From the NCBI GenBank assembly GCA_963793245.1, contig CAWBZG010000002.1:496001-560000 (forward strand): DNA of 64,000 nt, written 5' to 3'. The DNA is from CAXBBB01 sp963793245. Lineage in GTDB: Bacteria; Bacteroidota; Rhodothermia; Rhodothermales; BA12. Numbering within the stretch: position 1 is the stretch's first letter; every line of letters starts with the position of its first letter. Positions 34,358 through 44,997 of this stretch are shown in pieces. Both the position numbers and the translations under genes were made by a program. A model generated the notes under the pieces. It searched no databases, was not told the origin of the DNA, and saw only the letters and a list, made by a program, of their open reading frames with translations.

Positions 34358-34540
34358 ATGCCACGTCGCCGCTCCCTCACCGTCCATATCGCCAAAGGCT
34401 TCGAGGAGGCCGATCAGTGGGACGTGCAGCAGCAGTTGGCTATGACGCCTGAGGAACGCCAAGCCGCTGCGCGTGAGCTTAGGCGCCGGGTTTACGGCAA
34501 GGACTGCCCCGATATTCGCGAAAGCGAGCGCAGCTGGTGA
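34358..34540 (+). CDS. small antitoxin-like protein
   Basis: 60 residues from ATG 34358; a GTG at 34346 is also in frame. The core FEEADQWDVQQQLAMTPEERQAAARELRRRVYGKDCPDIRE resembles the small proteins with a SFEEAxxxxxxxxxxMTPEERL...RVYG pattern that usually precede nucleotidyltransferase-type toxin genes. No such toxin follows here. The next gene is a GIY-YIG nuclease-like protein 57 bases on. It may be an orphan antitoxin or part of a new pair. Confidence 0.6.
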   Translation: MPRRRSLTVHIAKGFEEADQWDVQQQLAMTPEERQAAARELRRRVYGKDCPDIRESERSW

Positions 34541-34597
34541 AGGTCGACCTACGCGTAGCAGTTGACTCCGTAGCTTAGCCAGACTCATCCCTATGCT

Positions 34598-35515
34598 ATG
34601 TCTGCACACGGCAAGACCATCCGGATATTTCTTCCCGACGGTGACCCGCACTCTATCCGCATCGCCTATTTCACCAGCCAGACTGTGCGTGTGACTCATG
34701 TGCCACGTCACCTGGTGGATTTAGCGAAAGACCGCGACGAAGTGCGGGGCGTAGGTATCTATCTCCTGTTCGATGAAGGGAAGCGCAAGGGAAAGCCCAG
34801 CGTCTACATCGGCGAATCCGAGCACTGTTACGTGCGGTTAAAGCAGCATGTCGAGGGCAAGGGCAAGAAGCCTTGGACGCACGCTGTCATCGTCACGTCC
34901 AAGGACGAGACGTTCGATAAAGCGCAGGCGTTGTGGCTTGAGTGGCACGCCACCCAGTTGGCTAAGTCAGTAGGACGTTACGGCGCCTTGAACCAGTGCG
35001 CTGCCAAAGAGCCTCACATGTTGGAGCATGCGCGCGCCGACCTGTTCGGTCACTTCGACACGATCCGTGTTCTGGTCGAACTGCTCGGCTATCCTGTCTT
35101 CAAACCGATCTCCCCCTTACCCCCTGACTACGGATCAATAGAATCCGATTCAGCAACGCAGCCACATCTAACCAAATCTGCTGCAAAGGAACACCTCGTA
35201 CTCTTCTACTGCTCCGGTATCAAGGGCGGATCGGCGAGGGGATACTTGGTCGATGGCGGCTTTCTAATCCTCGCCGGATCGACGGCCCGTAGGAGCGTCG
35301 CCGCATCTTTCAGCACTTATGATCACGCGAGACGGGGGCGGATGATGGAGCAGGGACTGATTTCAGACGATGGAGACGCCATTCGATTTGTCAAGGACAC
35401 ACTGTTCCCTACACCGAGTGGGGCGTCCAAAGCTGTTCAGGGCAGAAGCAGCAACGGATGGACTGCCTGGAAAACGAAGTCCGGTCAAACGCTGAAGAAC
35501 TGGGCTTCTAGCTGA
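34598..35515 (+). CDS. GIY-YIG nuclease domain protein with C-terminal DUF4357
   Basis: This 305-residue protein carries a GIY-YIG domain with all key residues: GIY 53-55, YIG 70-72, R80, E115 (metal ligand) and N132. The C-terminal half (about 190-305) resembles DUF4357, with RGYLVDGGFLILAGSTARR and RMMEQGLISDDGDAIRFVKDTLFPTPSGAS. This combination is known in bacterial proteins of unproven function, sometimes near defence genes. No signal or membrane segment. It ends overlapping the convergent VapC gene by 8 bases. The base composition is somewhat less GC-rich than in neighbours, consistent with transfer. Confidence 0.87.
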   Translation: MSAHGKTIRIFLPDGDPHSIRIAYFTSQTVRVTHVPRHLVDLAKDRDEVRGVGIYLLFDEGKRKGKPSVYIGESEHCYVRLKQHVEGKGKKPWTHAVIVTSKDETFDKAQALWLEWHATQLAKSVGRYGALNQCAAKEPHMLEHARADLFGHFDTIRVLVELLGYPVFKPISPLPPDYGSIESDSATQPHLTKSAAKEHLVLFYCSGIKGGSARGYLVDGGFLILAGSTARRSVAASFSTYDHARRGRMMEQGLISDDGDAIRFVKDTLFPTPSGASKAVQGRSSNGWTAWKTKSGQTLKNWASS

Positions 35516-35912
35516 GCGCAGGCGTTAGATCGGTGCGCGAGAAGTCGTCGCCGACGAAGAGTAGGGGCGATCCGCGTTGCTTGGCGAGTGCGTAGGAGAA
35601 GCAGTCGCCGAAGTTGAGTTGCGCTGGGTGGCTCTGGCCTTTACCGAAGCTGGCGTATGCCTCGGCAGCGAGAATGGCGTGTTTTTCGGTGACAGGGACT
35701 ATGATGATGCCGAAGCGTGAGACCAATTCAGACACTCGCTCAGAACGTTCTCTGTCGAACTTACGGAGGACGACGATGCGCAATTCCAGCAGCGTTCCGG
35801 CGGACATGTGGGCAGTTGGCGTGTCGCGGATCAGCAATCGAATACGTTCGGATTTAGGCTCGTCCAGGACCATGGCTAGCACCGCTGACGTGTCGATTAT
35901 TAGGTCACTCAT
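35508..35912 (-). CDS. vapC: VapC-type PIN toxin
   Basis: This 134-residue PIN protein has D7 (IIDTSAVLAMVLDEP), E43 (TLLELRIV), D103 (NFGDCFSYALAK) and D122/D123 (FVGDDF), matching the VapC catalytic set of Mg2+-dependent RNases that cut tRNA or rRNA. GDCFSYALAK is typical of this toxin group. It is preceded by its antitoxin gene with a 4-base ATGA overlap, the normal order. Confidence 0.92.
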   Translation of the reverse strand: MSDLIIDTSAVLAMVLDEPKSERIRLLIRDTPTAHMSAGTLLELRIVVLRKFDRERSERVSELVSRFGIIIVPVTEKHAILAAEAYASFGKGQSHPAQLNFGDCFSYALAKQRGSPLLFVGDDFSRTDLTPALS

Positions 35913-36178
35913 GAGGGAAGCCCGGAATCGTCGTACAGGATTTCGCCGTGTTGACGATCATCCTTCATCGGCACTCCGCTGAACAAAGCTTGGGCTTCGC
36001 CGATGGCCTTGTCGATTGCCATTTTCTCCTCCACAGAGCGCTCTCTATCTCGCGATTCGAACTCAGTCAGCCACTGTTGGAGTGCCTGTTCTGCAGCCTG
36101 CTCGGGTGTTTGTCCTGTCAGGTCGGCTAGACGTTGAGCAAGGGCGCGGTTGCGGGGGGTGTCGATTAGCGGAGCCAT
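35909..36178 (-). CDS. vapB: VapB-type antitoxin
   Basis: From ATG 36178, 89 residues; a TTG at 36184 is also in frame. The N-terminus (LIDTPRNRALAQRLADLTGQTPEQAAEQALQQWL) matches the ribbon-helix-helix Rv0623/VapB pattern for DNA binding. The C-terminal half, rich in charged residues and ending LFSGVPMKDDRQHGEILYDDSGLPS, is the usual flexible part that blocks VapC. The pair would autoregulate from the divergent gap shared with the transporter at 36294. Confidence 0.88.
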   Translation of the reverse strand: MAPLIDTPRNRALAQRLADLTGQTPEQAAEQALQQWLTEFESRDRERSVEEKMAIDKAIGEAQALFSGVPMKDDRQHGEILYDDSGLPS

Positions 36179-36293
36179 AACCAATGTAGTTTGAAGTGAT
36201 TACGAAGGCGCACGGGTGCCGTTCCGATTCGCGCTCTTCACCCAAGCGAAGGACAGCGTCGGTTACCTTGCGCGCTGCTCCTATTCTTACCTC

Positions 36294-38474
36294 ATGGCCG
36301 ACGCAACCGCTGCGCCCTCTGCCGGGCGATTCGGCACCTTCAAAGGTGTCTTCACGCCCAACGTGCTCACCATCTTGGGCATCATCCTGTTCTTGCGGAC
36401 AGGTTGGGTCGTCGGACAGGCCGGGCTGTGGGGCGCGCTGATCATCATCGCGCTCGCCAACGCGATCTCGTTTATGACGGGACTCTCGCTCTCGGCGATT
36501 GCGACGAGCATGGACGTCAAGGCGGGAGGCAACTACTACTTGATCTCGCGCTCCCTAGGGTTGGAGATCGGTGGGGCGATTGGGATTCCGCTGTACCTGT
36601 CGCAGGCGATCTCGGTCGCGTTCTACATCATCGGGTTTACCGAAGCGATGTCGGCGGTGTTGACCGGACTCGACCCTCGAATGATCTCGACGGGCGTAGC
36701 GCTGCTGTTCGTCGTGATCGCGTGGGTGGGGGCTGATTTTGCGCTCAAGATCCAATACGGCATCCTGGCGATCCTCGTCGCCGCATTGGTCTCATTCTTT
36801 ACCGGCGGCTGGGGCGATTTTGTCTCGCCCAACCTCGCCAACAGCTACACCGACGGCGTGTCGTTCTGGGTCGTGTTTGCGGTCTTCTTTCCTGCCGTGA
36901 CGGGCATCGAAGTGGGCATCAGTCTGTCGGGCGATCTGAAGGACCCAAGCAAGAGCATCCCCTACGGAACGATTGCGTCGATCCTCATCACCGCCGTCGT
37001 CTACATCGGAGCTGCGGTCTGGTTTGCGTTCCGGGCGACGGCCGAGGAGTTGATCAACAACACGGGCATCATGTCCGACATTTCGAGCATCCCGATCTTG
37101 ATTCTGGCAGGCGTCGCAGCGTCGACGCTTTCGTCGGCGCTTGGGAGCGTGCTGGCGGCGCCGCGCACGCTCCAGGCGATTGCCGGGGACCGCGTGGTGC
37201 CGCGCTGGATGGCGTCGCAGATGGGCAGCCCGACCGAGCCGCGCATGGCAGTCCTGATGACCGGAATCGTCGCCCTAGTCGTCATCTGGATGGGCGACCT
37301 CGACGTCGTCGCGCCGATCATCACGATGTTCTTCCTGAACACGTACGGCATGGTCAACCTGGTTGCCGCGATTGAGAAAGCTGTCGGCAACCCGAGCTTC
37401 CGTCCGCGCTTCAAGGTGCCGCTCGCCGTCTCCCTGCTTGGAGCGTTGGGCTGTTACGGTGCGATGTTCTTGATCAACGTGCCCGCCACGATTGCGGCTA
37501 TCGTCGTTTCGTATGGCATCTTCTTCGCGCTGCGCAGGCGCGGGATGGTGCGCGCCTGGGGCGACGTGCGCAGCGGTATCTGGACGAGTCTGGCGCGCTT
37601 CGCCCTGCTTCGTCTCGAAGGTGGGTCTGCCGAAGGCCGCAACTGGCGTCCCAACCTGCTCGTCTTCACCGGCCAGCCGCACAACCGCGAGCGGCTCGTC
37701 GCTCTGGCCAAGTGGCTGAGCCTGGGGCGTGGCATCGTCACGTTCGTACAACTCATCACGGGCGCGTCGGACGACGCCGACAAAGTCAAGCTGCGCGAGA
37801 TGGCCGAGAAGCGCATCAAAGGCTTCATCCAGGATCGGGGAATGAACGCGTTCGCCGAGACCAGCGTCGTCCAAGACTTCGGACGCGGCGCCGTCTCGGT
37901 CGCCCAGTCGCACGGCATCGGCGCGCTCGAATCGAACACAGTCCTGATGGGGTGGAGCGGAGTGCCCCAGGGCCGCGCCAAACTGCTCGGCGTGCTCCGC
38001 GAGATGTCCCAACTGCAGAAGTCGACGCTCTTCCTCAACGTCGATGATGAGAAGGGTTTTGGCGAGCAGCGCGTCGTCAACGTGTGGTGGGGCGGACGCG
38101 GCGGCAACGGCGACCTGATGCTGCTACTCGGCTACCTCGTTAGCCGCAACAGGGAGTGGGACAACGCCGAACTGCGCCTCACGAGGGTCGTCGAGAGTCT
38201 CGAAGGTGAGGAGCAGATCCGTGCGCACATGAACGAACTGCTCGACGATGTCCGCGTCGAGGCGCGCGTCGAACTGGTTGTCAAAAAGAAAGACCAGTCG
38301 ATCACTGACCTGTTCGCCGCCCACAGCCAAGACGTCGACCTGACGATTCTGGGAATGCAGGTTCCTCAGAAGGATCAGATCGAGGCCTATGGCGAGCGGC
38401 TCGAATCGTTTTCGCTTGCGGTCGGAACGGTTCTGCTGGTTCACAACGCCGAGTACGAAGAGGAGATGATGTAG
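36294..38474 (+). CDS. cation-chloride cotransporter homologue (APC superfamily)
   Basis: The start is ATG 36294 (726 residues). The N-terminal 430 or so residues form about 12 membrane helices with GTFKGVFTPNVLTILGIILFLRTGWVVGQAGL, KAGGNYYLISRSLG and FPAVTGIEVGISLSGDLKDPSKSIPYG, the signature of SLC12-type Na/K/Cl cotransporters and their bacterial relatives. From about residue 430 a soluble C-terminal domain of about 300 residues (NWRPNLLVFTGQPHNRERLVALAKWLS) follows, as in eukaryotic SLC12 proteins, ending in a region with a universal-stress-protein-like feel. Ions carried are unknown. Confidence 0.88.
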   Translation: MADATAAPSAGRFGTFKGVFTPNVLTILGIILFLRTGWVVGQAGLWGALIIIALANAISFMTGLSLSAIATSMDVKAGGNYYLISRSLGLEIGGAIGIPLYLSQAISVAFYIIGFTEAMSAVLTGLDPRMISTGVALLFVVIAWVGADFALKIQYGILAILVAALVSFFTGGWGDFVSPNLANSYTDGVSFWVVFAVFFPAVTGIEVGISLSGDLKDPSKSIPYGTIASILITAVVYIGAAVWFAFRATAEELINNTGIMSDISSIPILILAGVAASTLSSALGSVLAAPRTLQAIAGDRVVPRWMASQMGSPTEPRMAVLMTGIVALVVIWMGDLDVVAPIITMFFLNTYGMVNLVAAIEKAVGNPSFRPRFKVPLAVSLLGALGCYGAMFLINVPATIAAIVVSYGIFFALRRRGMVRAWGDVRSGIWTSLARFALLRLEGGSAEGRNWRPNLLVFTGQPHNRERLVALAKWLSLGRGIVTFVQLITGASDDADKVKLREMAEKRIKGFIQDRGMNAFAETSVVQDFGRGAVSVAQSHGIGALESNTVLMGWSGVPQGRAKLLGVLREMSQLQKSTLFLNVDDEKGFGEQRVVNVWWGGRGGNGDLMLLLGYLVSRNREWDNAELRLTRVVESLEGEEQIRAHMNELLDDVRVEARVELVVKKKDQSITDLFAAHSQDVDLTILGMQVPQKDQIEAYGERLESFSLAVGTVLLVHNAEYEEEMM

Positions 38475-38612
38475 TCGGCGAGCGCGCGCTCTGTCAGCGT
38501 GTCAGCACGGCAGGTGTCGGAACGCTTTTGGATCGCAGTCGGGTGCGCGCTCAGCGGGCTATCGTTCTGGTGGCAAGGGGAGCGCCTTTCCCATCGACTT
38601 CTCTCTCTGGAT

Positions 38613-41270
<2,658 letters not shown>

Positions 41271-41290
41271 TCGACACGAGAATCGGCCAT

Positions 41291-41326
41291 AAACGCCTCG
41301 CCCGGTTGATGTCGGGTGAGGCGTTT
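41291..41326. terminator. bidirectional terminator between clpB and the DUF5009-type gene
   Basis: Arms 41291-41304 and 41313-41326 form a 14-base stem with one G-T wobble and an 8-base loop; TTTT follows on the plus strand and AAAA precedes for the minus strand. The convergent gene's stop codon begins at the stem edge. Confidence 0.85.
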
Positions 41327-42756
41327 TACGTTCGCCAGAACAGGCCGCGTGCCGTCGCCGCCCACGCGATCAGCGCCACGATGAGCGTCCACCCCAGCCC
41401 AATCAACGCTCCGGTCCATGGCGACGGGTTGGAGGCGGCGATCAGACTGGCGATGCCGGTCAGTCCGATGATCGGCACGACGAAGTTTGCCAGGCCGACG
41501 TAGGCGATCATCGGGTTGGCGCCACTCGCCCGGATCAACTCCATCCGCACGCCGAAGCGGTCGACGAGGGCGTGGAGCGCGGCGAGCAGCAGAAACGCCA
41601 GTCCCGTCGTGACGAAGTAGTAGGAGAACGTCGACCAGTCCTTCTTGATACCGCCCTCGTATGGCTCGATCAGCAGGCCGACGAGCAGCCAGAATCCGCC
41701 CCATCCCCAGAGCGTCCGCAGCAGCGTCGTAGCGGGCGCGCGCGTCGTGTCGGCTCTCAGCGCGGACCAGCCCGCCGCCCACATCGCCGCGCTCAACGCG
41801 ATCAGTTGCCACAACTCCCAGCGGTCGAGCAAGCCGATGCAGACGACGGCTTGAATCACGATTCCGTTCGCGATCAATCCCAGCGCCGAACTGCGATTCA
41901 GGACGGTAGGGCCGGAAACGCCGGACTGCATCCAGCGCAGCAGCGCTTCGCCCGCCACCATGCCGGGAACGACGATGAACAGGTACTTCATGTAGTAGAG
42001 CGAGAACAGCCCGCCGAGCAGTCGCGCGTCATGGAGGTCGGCGAGCGGCCCCGGTTCGCGCGCGCCCAAGATGAAGGCTGCCAGCACGACCAGCGTGCCC
42101 CACCGCCAAGCCGGACGGTCACGCGTGAGCAGGTACAGCGGCCCACCGACGAGCACCATGACAGCCAGCAGTACGAGGATGATGTCGAACGTGCCCAGCG
42201 ACGGGCGAGCGGGATTCGGATACGGCCACAACAGCACGAGCAGCGCCATTCCGCCCCAGCCGACACCTCGCAAGGTCGGCAGTGTCCAACTCGGCCAACT
42301 GCGCGGCACACGCAAGAACATCGCCCACAGCAGCGCGAAGCCTGCCAACGCTGCGAGGTACTTGGCCGTCGCCGACTCACCACCCAAAATGCCGGGTCGG
42401 ACGTGCTGCAACACGATGGCAAATGCGAACAGTCGCAGCGCGCGCACGGTGTTCTGAATTAGGAGGTCGCGTACCGTGACACCGCTAGCCAATCGCTTCT
42501 CCATTGCCAGCGGAAGAGCAGCGCCCAGGGCAAACAGAAAGAACGGAAACACCAAGTCGACCCACGTCAGGCCGGGGAGGTCGGCGTTGTGTGCGTGCAG
42601 TGGCGGCGGAATCTGGGCGTGGTACATCCAAGCCGGAAGCTCGCCGCGCGGAACGGCGCCCGAAAGCACCATCAGCAGGATCGCGACGCCGCGCAGCAGA
42701 TCGAGAGCGTCGGCGCGCGGAGCGTTGAGCGGGCGAGGAGTAGCTGAAGCGAGCAT
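41326..42756 (-). CDS. heparan-alpha-glucosaminide acetyltransferase-like membrane protein (DUF5009/DUF1624)
   Basis: Start at ATG 42756 (476 residues). It opens with RADALDLLRGVAILLMVLSGAVP, the entry helix of the HGSNAT/DUF5009 family. WVDLVFPFFLFALGAALPLAMEKR follows, then about ten further helices and GANPMIAYVGLANFVV near the end. Family members are thought to transfer acetyl groups across the membrane onto glycans. The substrate here is unknown. It is convergent with clpB and divergent from the biotin carboxylase gene, with a 202-base gap between the starts. Confidence 0.85.
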   Translation of the reverse strand: MLASATPRPLNAPRADALDLLRGVAILLMVLSGAVPRGELPAWMYHAQIPPPLHAHNADLPGLTWVDLVFPFFLFALGAALPLAMEKRLASGVTVRDLLIQNTVRALRLFAFAIVLQHVRPGILGGESATAKYLAALAGFALLWAMFLRVPRSWPSWTLPTLRGVGWGGMALLVLLWPYPNPARPSLGTFDIILVLLAVMVLVGGPLYLLTRDRPAWRWGTLVVLAAFILGAREPGPLADLHDARLLGGLFSLYYMKYLFIVVPGMVAGEALLRWMQSGVSGPTVLNRSSALGLIANGIVIQAVVCIGLLDRWELWQLIALSAAMWAAGWSALRADTTRAPATTLLRTLWGWGGFWLLVGLLIEPYEGGIKKDWSTFSYYFVTTGLAFLLLAALHALVDRFGVRMELIRASGANPMIAYVGLANFVVPIIGLTGIASLIAASNPSPWTGALIGLGWTLIVALIAWAATARGLFWRT

Positions 42757-42958
42757 TGTGGGGGCGAAGTGGGGGAGCCTATTTGTCCAACTGATCGGCA
42801 ACGCAACAAAATTGCCAGCGAGAGCACCCTTGGCGCGAGATTGGGAGACGCGCGATTCCCAGGCTAGGGTGGAAAGTGGGGCAATAGGGGTATGCCGAAA
42901 GTACGTGTGGTCTCCCTCACGCGCGTCCCGATCTTACAGCCTGCCAACCGACTCCGAT

Positions 42959-44434
42959 ATGCACACCGTTCTGATCGCCAACCGAGGCGAGATCGCCGTC
43001 CGCGTCATCCGCACCTGCCGCGAGATGGGCTTGAAAACCGTCGCTGTCTATTCGGACGCCGACGCCGCCGCGCCCCACGTACGCATGGCCGACGCCGCGT
43101 ATCGGCTAGGTCCGGCGCCGTCGTCCGAATCGTACCTGCGGACCGACCTGATTCTCGACGTTGCAAAGCAATCAGGTGCGGACGCGCTGCATCCGGGCTA
43201 CGGGTTTCTGAGCGAGAACTCGTCGTTTGCTCGGGCTTGCGAAGAGGCAGGCGTGACGTGGATCGGTCCGTCGCCCGACGCCATCGACGCGATGGGCGAC
43301 AAGACGGCGGCGCGCGCGCTGATGGAGAAGGCGAACGTGCCCATGGCGCCGGGAACGACCGATGCTGTCGCTGATGTGGACGAAGTGCGGCGCGTGTCGG
43401 ACGGTATCGGCTATCCGGTCTTGCTCAAAGCGGCGGCAGGCGGCGGCGGCAAAGGCATGCGCATCGTCGAAGCGCCCGATGAACTCGAATCGGCGTTCCA
43501 TGCCGCGACGCGCGAGGCGCAAGCAGCATTCGGCGACGGGCGCGTGTTCGTCGAGAAGTACATCGTCCAGCCGCGACATATCGAGATTCAGGTGCTGGGC
43601 GATCAACACGGCAACCTGATCCACTTGCATGAGCGCGAGTGCTCGATCCAGCGACGCCACCAGAAGGTGATCGAAGAAGCGCCGTCGTCCGCGCTCACGC
43701 CCGAGTTGCGCGCCCGAATGGGCGATGCCGCGTTGGAAGCGGCCCGTACGGTCGACTACTTCTCAGCAGGAACGGTCGAGTTTCTGTTGGGCGCCGACGA
43801 GCAGTTTTACTTCATGGAGATGAACACGCGCTTGCAGGTGGAGCATCCCGTCACCGAGATGATAACGGGCATCGACCTGGTGCGCGAGCAGATCCGCGTC
43901 GCGATGGGCGAGCGGCTGACGATGACGCAGGACGACGTTCCGCTCAGAGGTCATGCTATCGAATGCCGCGTCTACGCCGAAGACGCAGCACAAGGGTTTC
44001 TCCCCGCGCCCGGCCCGCTGCCCGTCCATCGCATCCCGTCCGGCCCCGGCGTCCGCGTCGACACCGGCGTCGAGGAGGGCGGCGAAGTGCCGGTCCACTA
44101 CGACCCGATGATTGCCAAGCTGAGCACGTGGGGAGACAGCCGCGAACAGGCAACAGACCGCATGGCCCGCGCGCTCGACGAGTACCGCATCGCAGGCGTC
44201 GAGACCACGATTCCGTTCTGCCGCTGGGTAATGGACCATCCGGCGTGGCGCAGCGGCGCCCTCTCGACGCACTTCGTCGGCGACCACTTCACGCCGGACG
44301 TGCTCGCGGCAACCGACGAGACCAAGCAGGCAGCGATACTGGCGGCGGCGCTGCTGGGAGCAACGGTGGAGAAAGCTGTGGCGCCGGTGAGTGTGTCTGC
44401 GCAGAGTCGGTGGCGAGATCGGGCGCGCGCATAG
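42959..44434 (+). CDS. accC: biotin carboxylase subunit of an acyl-CoA carboxylase
   Basis: Biotin carboxylase carboxylates biotin on a carrier protein using ATP and bicarbonate. The 491-residue protein begins MHTVLIANRGEIAVRVIRTC. It has the ATP-grasp glycine loop AAAGGGGKGMR, the HERECSIQRRHQKVIEEAPS segment, MNTRLQVEHPVTE, and the C-terminal ATTIPF-like region with a tail of about 40 residues. It is a little longer than E. coli AccC (449). No biotin carrier or carboxyltransferase gene is adjacent, so acetyl-CoA or propionyl-CoA carboxylase cannot be distinguished. Confidence 0.92.
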   Translation: MHTVLIANRGEIAVRVIRTCREMGLKTVAVYSDADAAAPHVRMADAAYRLGPAPSSESYLRTDLILDVAKQSGADALHPGYGFLSENSSFARACEEAGVTWIGPSPDAIDAMGDKTAARALMEKANVPMAPGTTDAVADVDEVRRVSDGIGYPVLLKAAAGGGGKGMRIVEAPDELESAFHAATREAQAAFGDGRVFVEKYIVQPRHIEIQVLGDQHGNLIHLHERECSIQRRHQKVIEEAPSSALTPELRARMGDAALEAARTVDYFSAGTVEFLLGADEQFYFMEMNTRLQVEHPVTEMITGIDLVREQIRVAMGERLTMTQDDVPLRGHAIECRVYAEDAAQGFLPAPGPLPVHRIPSGPGVRVDTGVEEGGEVPVHYDPMIAKLSTWGDSREQATDRMARALDEYRIAGVETTIPFCRWVMDHPAWRSGALSTHFVGDHFTPDVLAATDETKQAAILAAALLGATVEKAVAPVSVSAQSRWRDRARA

Positions 44435-44520
44435 GTTGATCCGTTACGGCATCCTCCGAGGTCAGCGGCAACAGCGCGCCACCCGCGCCAGTGAAACTCC
44501 CTCACCCAACCGATACCGAT

Positions 44521-44859
44521 ATGAGCAACCCCGTTTCCACCCGCAAAATCTCCGACGCGCCCGAAGGCGACATGGGCCAGACGTACCTCGCCTCAGGCGA
44601 AAAAGTCGCCCTGCGCCACTGGTACGAAGGTCCTAACGAGAAAGGCGAGCAGCACACGCGCGACTACGAGACGGTCGGCTATGCGCTCGGAGGAAAGGCC
44701 GAGTTGAAGGTCGGCGACGAGACGCACCTGCTCGAAGAGGGCGTAAGCTGGTGCGTTCCCGCAGGTACGCCGCACAGCTACCGCATCCACGAAACGTTTA
44801 CGGCCATCGAAGCCACCTCGCCACCCGCGCGAGAGAAGGGCGACGCTCCTGCGAAGTAA
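44521..44859 (+). CDS. cupin domain protein
   Basis: This 112-residue single-domain cupin starts at ATG 44521. The beta-barrel motifs are visible: EQHTRDYETVGYALGGKAELKVGDE (motif 1-like) and GVSWCVPAGTPHSYRI (motif 2-like, with PAGTPH). Metal ligands are incomplete compared with classic cupins, so it could bind ligand without catalysis. It follows accC by 86 bases and is closed by a hairpin at 44881-44913. Function unknown. Confidence 0.85.
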   Translation: MSNPVSTRKISDAPEGDMGQTYLASGEKVALRHWYEGPNEKGEQHTRDYETVGYALGGKAELKVGDETHLLEEGVSWCVPAGTPHSYRIHETFTAIEATSPPAREKGDAPAK

Positions 44860-44880
44860 GCGGAGCACGCTCGTCTAGTA

Positions 44881-44913
44881 GAGCCTGCCAGACCCCTGCG
44901 GTCTGGCAGGCTC
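44881..44913 (+). terminator. hairpin after the cupin gene
   Basis: A perfect 14-base stem (44881-44894 with 44900-44913) around CCTGC, followed by TCTTTG. The T-run is short. AGCCTGCCAGACC palindromes also recur elsewhere as dispersed repeats in my recollection, so it may be both. Confidence 0.7.
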
Positions 44914-44942
44914 TCTTTGTAGTGCCGAGAGCCAAACGCAAA

Positions 44943-44975
44943 ACGGGAGCACCGAACTTGATTCGATGCTCCCGT
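44943..44975 (-). terminator. terminator after gdhA
   Basis: On the minus strand, arms 44975-44962 and 44956-44943 form a 14-base stem with one mismatch and a 5-base loop, followed by TTTTGCGTTT. It lies 22 bases past the gdhA stop. Confidence 0.85.
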
Positions 44976-44997
44976 ACGTAATGTGGCGTGCTCCCGC

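Noticed and set aside
38499..38612. N-terminal extension of ClpB
   Set aside because: In-frame codons upstream of 38613 match nothing, while MNLQKFTVKAQEAV is the normal ClpB start.
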